Positions 16,084 to 24,900 of a stretch of DNA of 64,000 bases are shown here, in pieces. The DNA lies in assembly GCA_030442055.1 (NCBI GenBank), contig JAUJEB010000001.1:1178001-1242000 (forward strand). Direction: 5' to 3'. The translations under genes and the position numbers were made by a program. This stretch comes from Agaribacillus aureus (GTDB lineage: Bacteria; Bacteroidota; Bacteroidia; Cytophagales; Cyclobacteriaceae). How positions within the stretch are numbered: position 1 is the stretch's first letter; each line of letters opens with the position of its first letter. The notes under the pieces were generated by a model. It had not been told where the DNA came from. It was given only the letters and a program-made list of their open reading frames with translations, and searched no databases.

Positions 16084-16737
16084 ATGACAGAACTTTTTAA
16101 TGCAGCGATTTCATTACCCAATATTATCCCAACAGCCTTGCTGGGCCTGGTACTACTATACTGGATAACAGTTGTGTTGGGAGCACTGGATTTTGATTTT
16201 TTGGATTTTGACATGGATACGGAAATCGAGGGTGAATTAGAGGTGAATGCCGACGCAGGCGGTGAGGGTGATGTTTCCATATCCTGGCTCAATTCAATTC
16301 TCGTATTCTTTAACATTGGCAAAGTCCCCTTTATGCTGTTCTTAAGCACTTTGGCCTTGCCATTGTGGGTAATCTCGGTAATGACCAACCATTACCTGGG
16401 CATCGAATCGTTCCTGGGCGGCTTACTGGTTTTTGTTCCGGTATTTTTTGTGAGCCTTTTCATCGCCAAATTTCTGACCTTTCCGTTTGTTAAGTTATTT
16501 CAACACATGGAAAAAGAAGACGGTGAATCGAATTCAGCTGTCGGCAAGATTTGTGTTGTCTCCACCCTGATCACCGATAAAAAAATCGGTCAGGCACAGG
16601 TAACAACCAGCGGATCACCGATTTTACTGAATGTGGTAACGGGATCGGGCCATCAACTTAAAAGTGGCGACACCGCACTGGTCATCGAATTTTTAAAAGA
16701 GAGAAACCTGTATCTGGTAGAACCCTATAGCGGCTGA
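16084..16737 (+). CDS. YqiJ-like membrane protein with C-terminal OB fold
   Basis: A 217-residue inner-membrane protein with hydrophobic segments at about 12-30, 78-103 and 110-140. An acidic loop (DFDFLDFDMDTEIEGE) sits between the first two. A C-terminal soluble domain of about 70 residues, from VGKICVVSTLITDKKIGQAQ to DTALVIEFLKERNLYLVEPY, is an OB-like beta-barrel as in NfeD/YqiJ proteins. Such proteins pair with SPFH/flotillin proteins and are commonly encoded next to them, as here (53 bp before the flotillin). The role is presumed to be membrane anchoring or assembly of the flotillin scaffold. Confidence 0.85.
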   Translation: MTELFNAAISLPNIIPTALLGLVLLYWITVVLGALDFDFLDFDMDTEIEGELEVNADAGGEGDVSISWLNSILVFFNIGKVPFMLFLSTLALPLWVISVMTNHYLGIESFLGGLLVFVPVFFVSLFIAKFLTFPFVKLFQHMEKEDGESNSAVGKICVVSTLITDKKIGQAQVTTSGSPILLNVVTGSGHQLKSGDTALVIEFLKERNLYLVEPYSG

Positions 16738-16790
16738 TAAACGTCGGCCATGAATTATCAATTTTAATCAACAACTTATCATCAAATCAT

Positions 16791-18923
16791 ATGGAAACAT
16801 CAATGCTTTGGACAATAGTCATATTAACAGCATTCTTTTTAATAGCAATTTTGATACTCATTGCCAGAATGTACCGCAAGGCGGTGCAAGGCGAAGCTCT
16901 GGTCAGAACCGGGGCCGGAGGCACTAAAATATCATTTAATGGTATATTATCTTTTCCGGTAATTCACAAACTTGAAATTATGGATATCACCCTGAAAACC
17001 ATGGTGGTCTCCAGAACGGGAAAAGACGGCTTAATTTGTAAAGACAACATGCGAGCCGATATTCAAATCACCTTTTTTGTAAGGGTTAACAAAACCGAGG
17101 AAGACGTAAAACACGTGGCACAATCAATTGGTTGTCATCGCGCTTCCGATACCAAACAATTGGAGTTACTCTTCGATGCCAAGTTTTCCGAGGCACTGAA
17201 GACGGTAGGCAAGCAATTTGATTTTGTAGAGCTTTATAACTCCAGGGCTGATTTCAGGGATAAAATTATTGAGGAAATAGGTACGAATCTTAACGGTTAC
17301 ATACTGGATGATTGTGCTATCGACTACCTGGAACAAACCCCGCTTGATTCCCTTAATGAAAGTAATATCCTGGATGCTGAGGGTATCAAAAAAATCATTG
17401 ACATTACTTCAAGGGAGAAAATCAAAGCCAACTTAATTGAAAAAGAGAAAGAGAAAACGATTACAAAACAAAATGTGGAAGCCCGCGAGACAATACTGGA
17501 GCTGGAAAAACAGCTGGCGGAAACTGAGGAAAAACAACGCAAGGAAATTGCTATCACAAAAGCCCGGGAGGAAGCGGAGACGAAGACTATGCAGGAGCAG
17601 GAAAGGCTGAAGTCGGAAAAAGCCCGCATTGTCACGGATGAAGAGCTACAGGTAGCTGAGGAAAACAAAATGCGTGAAATCATTGTGGCCTTGAAAAACA
17701 AGGAGAAAACAGAAGCCATAGAAAGTGAGCGAGTGGAACAAGCGCGGTCTCTTGAAGCTACGGAAAGAGAAAGAATCGTGACCCTCGCGCAGATAGAAAA
17801 GGAAAAGGCCGTGGAAGAGGAGCGCAAAAACATCCAGGACGTTATCCGTGAAAGGGTAGCCGTGGAAAAAGCTGTGGTGGAGGAAGAGGAGAAAATTAAA
17901 GACACAAAGGCATATGCTGAGGCTGACAGGTTGAAAAAGGTAGCCATCACCAACGCCGAAAAAGACGCTGAGGAAGCACTGGTGAAGGAAATCAAAAGTG
18001 CCGAAGCCAAGAAACACGCAGCGGAGCACCTCGCCAAGCAAAAACTGATCGATGCCGATGCCGAGCAGGCATCTGCCGGACAAAGGGCTGACGCCATTAA
18101 AACACTGGCAGAAGCCAAGGCCGCTGAAGCTGCTGCACTGGGCATGTCCGAAGCCCAGGTAATGGAAGCCAAAGCCGATGCACGTATCAAACAGGGTGAG
18201 GCAGAAGCCAGCGTTATCGAGGATCAGGCCATAGCTGAAGCCAAAGGCATTCAGGCCAAATCGGAAGCTCAGGCGTTGGGGAATCAAAAAATAGGTTTGG
18301 CAGAGGCAACTGTCATTGAAGCCCGGGCCCAGGCCGAAGAAAAGAAAGGCCTAGCCGAAGCAACGGTCATGTCAGAGAAGTTCTCCGTAGACGCCAAAGG
18401 CATCGAGCAAAAAGCCAATGCGATGAAGAAACTGGATGGTGTTGGCAAGGAGCATGAGGAATTCAAGTTGAAATTAGGAAAGGAAAAGGAAATAGAACTG
18501 GCTTCTATCCATATCCAAAAAGACATCGCCGAAGCCCAGGCCAGGGTCATTGCGGAAGCCTTGAAGGCTGCCAACATAGATATCGTAGGCGGAGAAACCA
18601 TGTTCTTTGACCAGATCATCAATGCAGTTACCAGGGGTAAGTCAATTGACAGAATGGTCGACAACAGTCACGTGATCGGCAGTGTTAAAGATACATTCTT
18701 TAATTCCGACACCGGAGGGAATTTCAAAACCAGACTCTCACAATTTATAGATCAGTTTGGTATAAACCCTGAAGATGTCAAAAACTTAAGCCTGTCGGCG
18801 CTGTTGCTGAAAATGATGCATAAAGCCAAGGACCAGGATACCAAGGGCATTATCAGTCAATTGTCCAGCGTTTCCGAAGCGCTCGGGATCGCGGATAAAT
18901 CTGCTGAAAGCATCGGCCTGTAG
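16791..18923 (+). CDS. Flotillin (YqiK-like SPFH protein)
   Basis: A 710-residue protein. A membrane helix at about 7-25 is followed by an SPFH domain (about 35-200) with YRKAVQGEALVRTGAGGTKIS and DNMRADIQITFFVRVNK, the usual flotillin landmarks. A very long Ala/Glu/Lys-rich coiled coil follows (about 205-560) with many EA repeats (AEAKAAEAAALGMSEAQV, AEATVIEARAQAEEK), then a C-terminal domain (IDIVGGETMFFDQIINAV and a helical end). E. coli YqiK is ~550 residues, so this coil is longer. Flotillins form ordered membrane scaffolds. The gene sits directly behind its YqiJ-like partner, in the middle of the PspA cluster. Confidence 0.93.
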   Translation: METSMLWTIVILTAFFLIAILILIARMYRKAVQGEALVRTGAGGTKISFNGILSFPVIHKLEIMDITLKTMVVSRTGKDGLICKDNMRADIQITFFVRVNKTEEDVKHVAQSIGCHRASDTKQLELLFDAKFSEALKTVGKQFDFVELYNSRADFRDKIIEEIGTNLNGYILDDCAIDYLEQTPLDSLNESNILDAEGIKKIIDITSREKIKANLIEKEKEKTITKQNVEARETILELEKQLAETEEKQRKEIAITKAREEAETKTMQEQERLKSEKARIVTDEELQVAEENKMREIIVALKNKEKTEAIESERVEQARSLEATERERIVTLAQIEKEKAVEEERKNIQDVIRERVAVEKAVVEEEEKIKDTKAYAEADRLKKVAITNAEKDAEEALVKEIKSAEAKKHAAEHLAKQKLIDADAEQASAGQRADAIKTLAEAKAAEAAALGMSEAQVMEAKADARIKQGEAEASVIEDQAIAEAKGIQAKSEAQALGNQKIGLAEATVIEARAQAEEKKGLAEATVMSEKFSVDAKGIEQKANAMKKLDGVGKEHEEFKLKLGKEKEIELASIHIQKDIAEAQARVIAEALKAANIDIVGGETMFFDQIINAVTRGKSIDRMVDNSHVIGSVKDTFFNSDTGGNFKTRLSQFIDQFGINPEDVKNLSLSALLLKMMHKAKDQDTKGIISQLSSVSEALGIADKSAESIGL

Positions 18924-18944
18924 CAAGCCGCTTAATTGGACAAA

Positions 18945-18968
18945 GCCGGGGTTTAGTCAAATCCCGGC
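18945..18968 (+). terminator. Hairpin after the flotillin gene
   Basis: GCCGGGGTTT (18945-18954) pairs with AAATCCCGGC (18959-18968) with one G-T pair and a 4-nt loop. No T-run follows, so it may be an attenuator or mRNA-stability stem rather than a full terminator inside this co-oriented cluster. Confidence 0.4.
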
Positions 18969-19059
18969 AATCCCAAAAACCTAATAGTATAAATAGAAAG
19001 ACAATCTTGCTGGATCTGTAAGGGGGAGGTAGCTAATATCATTCTTAAACCTCTGTGAA

Positions 19060-19278
19060 ATGAATAGTTCAAACGAAAAACTTGCTTGTAAAATTAGTGG
19101 TATGATCATCAGCTTTTTCATTGCTGGTATGATGATCATCCTGCTAACCAATGCAGATCACCAAAGAATATCTACCTGGATCGCTTTTTTCATAGCCATG
19201 CTGGGTTTGGTAGCCCTCAATATCATTTACCTGAATTTGATAGAAAATGTATTTAGAAAGCTTAACCACAAGAATTAA
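19060..19278 (+). CDS. Small two-helix membrane protein
   Basis: A 72-residue protein of unrecognised family. The sequence has a short polar start, a first hydrophobic helix (about 11-28, ISGMIISFFIAGMMIILL), a short polar turn (NADHQRIST) and a second helix (about 36-58), then a basic end (VFRKLNHKN). The gene is co-oriented with, and lies between, the flotillin (137 bp upstream) and the ABC exporter genes. It is probably a subunit or regulator of the neighbouring membrane complex, from context only. Confidence 0.6.
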   Translation: MNSSNEKLACKISGMIISFFIAGMMIILLTNADHQRISTWIAFFIAMLGLVALNIIYLNLIENVFRKLNHKN

Positions 19279-19290
19279 CATAAAACCGAC

Positions 19291-19339
19291 ATGTTTACTA
19301 TAATTATTCAACATAAATAGAAATAATTATAGTAAACAT
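19291..19339. repeat. Perfect 18-bp inverted repeat between two small membrane-protein genes
   Basis: ATGTTTACTATAATTATT (19291-19308) is perfectly complementary to AATAATTATAGTAAACAT (19322-19339) across a 13-nt loop. It fills the gap between the two small genes. There is no T-tail, so it may be a regulatory stem, RNA-processing site or operator. Confidence 0.6.
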
Positions 19340-19358
19340 CAAAGGTTCCATGTGACCA

Positions 19359-19652
19359 ATGAAAACAAATTATAAACACATGAAACACTGGCCGAGAGAG
19401 CCGATAAAGGATAGTCTGAAAACACGAAAACAATTAACTAACAAGTCTGAAAAGAATTTTGAAGAGGAGTTACACAGATTCGAGATTACAGGGTTGAAAA
19501 AGAAAATCAAAAAGTTAAAACAACGCAATCTCGAAAAATTTAAAGAAAGAGCAGCCTATAAGAAGCAGGTTTTACAAAAACAAATTACGTTGGTATTACT
19601 GATTTTTACACTGATCTGGTTCTTTATGCTGATTATGATTGGGTTTAATTAA
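19359..19652 (+). CDS. Small basic coiled-coil protein with C-terminal membrane anchor
   Basis: A 97-residue protein of unknown family. Residues 1-70 are strongly basic and helical (GLKKKIKKLKQRNLEKFKERAAYKK). The last ~22 residues form one hydrophobic helix (ITLVLLIFTLIWFFMLIMIGF), giving a tail-anchored topology with the basic coil in the cytoplasm. An internal Met at residue 8 is an alternative start. It is positioned 54 bp before the DUF5687 permease. Its layout (basic N-terminal part plus C-terminal anchor) parallels the small gene at 27008, suggesting related roles in the same cluster. Confidence 0.6.
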   Translation: MKTNYKHMKHWPREPIKDSLKTRKQLTNKSEKNFEEELHRFEITGLKKKIKKLKQRNLEKFKERAAYKKQVLQKQITLVLLIFTLIWFFMLIMIGFN

Positions 19653-19706
19653 GCGATCTCAAACAAGTAGACTTTAACGCAATAACTTAAAAAGACACCA
19701 AACACT

Positions 19707-21185
19707 ATGATAAAACATTTAATAAGTCATCAGTTGAAGCAATCTTCCAGATCCAAAAGATTTGCCGAAGGTACAGGGATTAAAATTGTGTATTGGTTTT
19801 TTATTGGCCTTATGCTTTTATATGTCCTGGCGGCCGGATTTTTTATCGATAAAATTCTGGAGGCATCATTCCCCGGCCAGGACCTTATGACCGTTTTCAA
19901 TAGTTTCATTTTATATTATTTCACAGCAGATATATTTATGCGGTTTTACCTCCAGGATGTGCCTATTTTATCGATCAGTCCCTACCTGCATTTACCCATA
20001 AAAAAGCATAAAATGATTCACTTTATGCTCTCAAAGTCGCTGTTAAGTCTTTTTAATTATCTACCACTCTTCATATTTATCCCATTTGGCCTGAAGGTCA
20101 TCCTGCCGGCGATGGGCGCCGGTTATGCCATCATCTGGCTGTTGGGGATTTATGGCTTAATATTGACCAATAACTTCCTGGCTATTTATTTAAAAAGACA
20201 ATTGGTAGGAAACTTTAAGGTGGTCATCAGCTTTATTGCTTTTATTATTACCTCTGCCATTGTTGATTTCATGGGCTGGGTAGACTTTTCAGAACTGTCA
20301 TCCATGCTTTTCTCGAGCCTGGGACAAAATTACGGCTATCTGCTGGTCATTGGAGGGCTGTTACTATCGGCATACCTGCTAAATTATCTTTTATTAAAGA
20401 AAAATACCTACCTGGACGAAATTGACTATGGAAAAAAGAAAGACGGGTTCAAGGCCATTAACACCTCATTTTTAAAGCGTTACGGCAATATAGGATCCCT
20501 GATCGCTATGGAGTTAAAGCTGATTTTCAGGAATAAAAGGCCCAAATCGATATTTTTCATGAGCGTCATGCTTTTGTTGTATGGTTTTTTATTTTATCCC
20601 AACGACTTCTATATGGAGGGGTTTGCTATGCTCACCTTTGTAGGAGTCTTTATGACCGGCATATTCCTGAGCAATTACGGCCAGCTTTTGCTGAGCTGGA
20701 ATAGCAATTTCTTTGACAAGATCATCACCAGCCGCGTCAATATGCAGGAGTATTTTGAGTCGAAATTCTGGCTGTTTTTTGTTACTTCTACTGCTGCTTT
20801 TATCCTTACGGTTCCATATTTATATTTTGGCTGGAAGGTGTTGGCTATCAACGCAGCCAGTTACTTATTTAACGTTGGCGTCAATGCCTTTGTAATATTT
20901 TATTTCAGCATGCGAAACCCCAAGCGAATAGATCTGTCAAAAAGCGCTTCCTTCAACTACGAGGGAGTTACTGCCACACAGTTCATCTTAATCTTGCCTA
21001 TACTGCTACTCCCGGTTTTGCTGGTAGCGCCCTTCCAATATTTTGGAATGCCATACCTGGGAATTTCCTTACTGGCGGTTATGGGCATAGTTGGGCTATT
21101 TTTGAAAAATACCTGGTTTAAGCTGATTGAAAAAAGATATCGGACCAAAAAACACGAGCTTGCCACCGGTTTCCGGCAGGTATAA
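19707..21185 (+). CDS. ABC transporter permease, DUF5687-like
   Basis: A 492-residue inner-membrane protein with about 12 hydrophobic helices. The start MIKHLISHQLKQSSRSKRF and the following long helix resemble DUF5687 proteins, a Bacteroidota family that pairs with an ABC-2 type ATPase. A soluble segment (about 235-265, YLDEIDYGKKKDGF) precedes LIAMELKLIFRNKRPKS, the motif that typically opens the second half. It is followed 37 bp later by the ABC ATPase start, so together they form an ABC exporter. The substrate is unknown. Confidence 0.8.
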   Translation: MIKHLISHQLKQSSRSKRFAEGTGIKIVYWFFIGLMLLYVLAAGFFIDKILEASFPGQDLMTVFNSFILYYFTADIFMRFYLQDVPILSISPYLHLPIKKHKMIHFMLSKSLLSLFNYLPLFIFIPFGLKVILPAMGAGYAIIWLLGIYGLILTNNFLAIYLKRQLVGNFKVVISFIAFIITSAIVDFMGWVDFSELSSMLFSSLGQNYGYLLVIGGLLLSAYLLNYLLLKKNTYLDEIDYGKKKDGFKAINTSFLKRYGNIGSLIAMELKLIFRNKRPKSIFFMSVMLLLYGFLFYPNDFYMEGFAMLTFVGVFMTGIFLSNYGQLLLSWNSNFFDKIITSRVNMQEYFESKFWLFFVTSTAAFILTVPYLYFGWKVLAINAASYLFNVGVNAFVIFYFSMRNPKRIDLSKSASFNYEGVTATQFILILPILLLPVLLVAPFQYFGMPYLGISLLAVMGIVGLFLKNTWFKLIEKRYRTKKHELATGFRQV

Positions 21186-21222
21186 GTGTAAATTCTTCAT
21201 CAACCTATTAATAATAAATACT

Positions 21223-21924
21223 ATGAATTTTATAGAAATCAATAATCTCAAAAAAGCATATAAACTAACAGAGGTTGTCAATATTCCTCATCTGGCTATT
21301 CCGGTCGGGGAAAGTTTTGGACTCGTGGGGAACAATGGGGCCGGTAAAACCACCCTGTTTAGGATGATCCTCGACCTTACCAGACCCAACTACGGTGAGG
21401 TCACCAGTAAAGGCATAGATGTCAGGCAAAGTGAAGAATGGAAAAGCTATACGGGCTCTTACCTGGACGAAGGCTTTGTCATCGATTTTTTGACACCTGA
21501 TGAATACTTCCATTTTATCGGCGACATTAATCACCTCTCGAAAGGCGATATCAACGAATTTCTGGACGCTTTTGCTGAAGTTTTTAACAATGAAATCATT
21601 GGAAAAAAGAAATACATCCGCGATTTATCCAAAGGCAACCAGAAAAAAGTGGGCATTGCGGCGGCATTGATGGTCAACCCTGAAATAATCCTGCTGGATG
21701 AACCCTTCGCCAACCTGGATCCAAGTACGCAGATACGACTCAAAAAATACCTGATAGAGATCAAGCAACAAAAACAGGTCACGTTACTCATTTCCAGTCA
21801 CGATCTCAATCATGTGACAGAGGTTTGTGAGAGAATTGTAGTATTGGAAAAAGGAGAAATTATTCATGACATAAGAACCAGTCAAAATACCCTAAGGGCG
21901 TTGGAAGAACATTTCGCCGTGTAG
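21223..21924 (+). CDS. ABC transporter ATP-binding protein
   Basis: A 233-residue nucleotide-binding subunit. The ATG at 21223 is chosen because MNFIEINNLKKAYKL is the normal start of this family; the same frame is open to 21127, but that extension overlaps the permease gene and has no domain. Motifs are Walker A GNNGAGKTTL, a signature LSKGNQKKVGIAAALM, Walker B EIILLDEPFANLDP and the H-loop ISSHDLNH. SKGNQ is the variant signature common in ABC-2 exporters. It pairs with the DUF5687-like permease directly upstream and precedes the giant AAA+ gene by 59 bp. Confidence 0.95.
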   Translation: MNFIEINNLKKAYKLTEVVNIPHLAIPVGESFGLVGNNGAGKTTLFRMILDLTRPNYGEVTSKGIDVRQSEEWKSYTGSYLDEGFVIDFLTPDEYFHFIGDINHLSKGDINEFLDAFAEVFNNEIIGKKKYIRDLSKGNQKKVGIAAALMVNPEIILLDEPFANLDPSTQIRLKKYLIEIKQQKQVTLLISSHDLNHVTEVCERIVVLEKGEIIHDIRTSQNTLRALEEHFAV

Positions 21925-21983
21925 GGGCAAAGTCTCCGGATTATTTTTTAAAAACATTTTAATATTAAGCAGAATAATCATTA

Positions 21984-24900
21984 ATGACAGAAAAAAAAGC
22001 AAATAACAAAGAGAAAAATCCAAATCCGGCTACCGAATTGGAGGCGGGAACCTATGAAATTTTAAGCAAAAGGTTGCAAAACAATAGCCTTCAGCTCAGG
22101 GAAAAGCTCAGCGGACTCAATGAATCCAGAAAGGAAGTATTTGGATCAATTGATACAGCGCTGATCACTACCGAAAGAATCAACACAGAGCACAACTGTA
22201 TCCCCTGGGATATGGAACCGATAGGTAATCACTTTATCTTTGGCTACAACGTTCATATTGGATTGAAAGTGGAAATGCAACTCGCCGATGTGTTCAGCAT
22301 TTATACTTTCAGGGATCACGGCTTTCACACTGAAGGACTTGAAATGATCGCTGATAATACCTTCATTGAAGATTTCAGAAAGTTATATAAATATTATAAA
22401 AACACCCGGTTTGTGAAGTTCGCACGGATTGAAAATCACCTTTTCATGATTTTCCGTGTTGGCAAGGGCCGGGATGATATCAAGACATTTAAATGGTTAA
22501 TTAACGGTTTGGAGCTGGTCTATGTGGACAACAGAAGTGATCACGAATATGTTTTTCCCAACCAGCACGAATTTAACTGGGAAAAAACCAACAGAGACTT
22601 CCACCGGGAGGGCGAATTTCCTCATATCTCTATTGAGGACAAAGTTTTTGTAGAAACGATTGGTGGTGACCTTACCATTAAAATCGAGGATAACACCGAC
22701 GAGGGGAAAGGAATTTACTCGGAAAAGGTAGAAAATATAGATCAGCGACTGGAAGATGCGGAGATCTATTATACCATTTTAGGAAATATTATTATCCTTA
22801 AAATCAGACCTTACCAGGAAAAAAACTTCCGCTATATTGTTTACAATGCAAAATTAAAGGAAGCCAGGAGAATTGATGCATTAAAAGATGCCTGCGTATT
22901 GTTGCCGGATGATTATGGCATTATTTTTTCCAACGGCTATTACTTAAAAACAGGAGAGTTTAAGCAATTCGACAACCAGTTGGATAACATGTATTTCGAA
23001 AGAAGAATTGCCTCGCCCAACGGCGAAGATTTTCTTTATGTCTTTTACAACAAAGACTCCGGGATTTATCTTTTATTGCCTTACAATATCATCGAGCAAA
23101 AAGTCAATACGCCGCTGACCTGTCACGGCTATTCCATCTTTGAAAACGGGGAACTTATTATTTTAAATGCAGACGATGCCGCCAAAAAGCACCATACCAT
23201 ACAAATATGGCAGACGCCCTATACCGGACCAAATTTCCAGGTACAGGCATCCAATAACTCTTATTTATATAAAATCGGTAACAAAGAGATCGTTAAAGCC
23301 ATGGCCGAATGCCATGAAGTCATTAGCCTTATCGAGAAGGGCGATGACTATGAAAACCTGTATGCAGATTTAATAGGAATCACGGGCGATTTAAAAGACA
23401 GTTATCATTGGATCGCCAGGGAAGAGGCCCACAACCTGGCTTCATCGTTATCGGCCATTCACGAGACTGCATCATCTGCGATCTCTGAATTTGAAAAAGT
23501 AAGCGCAATCAGAAAAAATACCAGGGAACAGGTAGCCTTGGTATCAAAGGAAACCAAAGGCCTGATCAATAGAATAAAACGCCAAAAGGCAGACACTGTC
23601 AATGCCTATGTGTTGAACCTGCAAGACCTGCGAAACATCCGCGGGAAATTAATTTCTTTAAAAGAACTGCGGTACGCCGATCTTGAGGCCGTAGAGGGGT
23701 TCGAAAAAGAGGTGGAGACGGCCACCGCGAATACCTCGAGAGAATGCATTAAATTCCTGTTAAAAAAAGATGCACTGGCACCTTATGCGCAAAACGTCAC
23801 CAGAATTGAGAACGCCGTAAAACAGTTAAAAAAAATTGTGGAAGCTAACCAATTGGCACAGGAGATTGCCGACGTATCTGCGGAATTGGAATTGCTGATA
23901 GAAATCGTCACCAACCTGAAAATTGAAGATGCAACCGAAACTACCAGAATTGTAGATAACATTTCGACCATCTATTCAGGTTTTAATAAAATAAAAGCCG
24001 ATCTTAAAAATAAGAGAATATTGCTGCTGGGTGTCGAGGGTAAGGCCGAGTTTAATGCGCAAATGAAGTTGGTGGACCAGGGTCTGATCAACTACCTGGA
24101 CATCTGTGACAAACCCGAAAAATGCGATGAATACCTCACCAGGTTAATGGTTCAGCTGGAGGAGCTGGAAGGCAAATTTTCTGAATTCGATGAATTTATA
24201 GATAAAATAAGCCTCAAAAGGGAAGAAGTTTATAACGGGTTTGAAACCCGCAAAATTGCCCTGATCGAGGCGCAAACCAAACGAGCGAATACGTTGATGC
24301 AGGCCGCCGACAGAATTTTAGGGGCGGTCAAAAGCCGCGTGTCCAGGTTTGAGTCAATTGATGAGATCAATGGTTATTATGCCGGAGACCTGATGATAGA
24401 AAAAGTACGCGATATAATTACTTCACTGGTAAGTTTGGGGGACACGGTGAAATCCGATGAGATCCAAAGCCGGTTGAAAGCAGTGCGCGAAGAGGCCGTG
24501 AGGCAACTCAAAGACAAAAAAGAGCTATTTCTTTCCGGGGAAAATATCATTCAATTTGGCAACCATAAGTTTTCGGTCAATACACAACCCCTGAGTCTTA
24601 CCATTGTACCAAAGGGGGATAACATGTATTTTCATCTGACCGGCACCAACTTTTTCGAAAAAATCGACGATGCCGGCTTTAATGATTGCAAAGCCGTCTG
24701 GGATCAGGCCTATGTCTCCGAAAACCCGCAGGTTTACAAGGGCGAATACCTGGCTTACAAAATCATAAAATCAAAGCCTTCAGGTTCGGACACCGCGCAA
24801 AATATACCCATTCTTACACCCGAGAAGTTAATAAAGCTGGATCAAAAAAAATTGAGGAATTACGTACAGCAATTTATGGCCACAAGATATCATGAAGCCT

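Noticed and set aside
17324-18287. Antisense open frames of 213-288 codons across the flotillin coil
   Set aside because: Their Ser/Phe/Cys-rich composition is the mirror image of Glu/Ala/Lys coiled-coil codons; no start context or domain.
21127-21222. N-terminal extension of the ABC ATPase
   Set aside because: The extra 32 residues overlap the permease end and precede MNFIEINNLKKAYKL, the normal family start.
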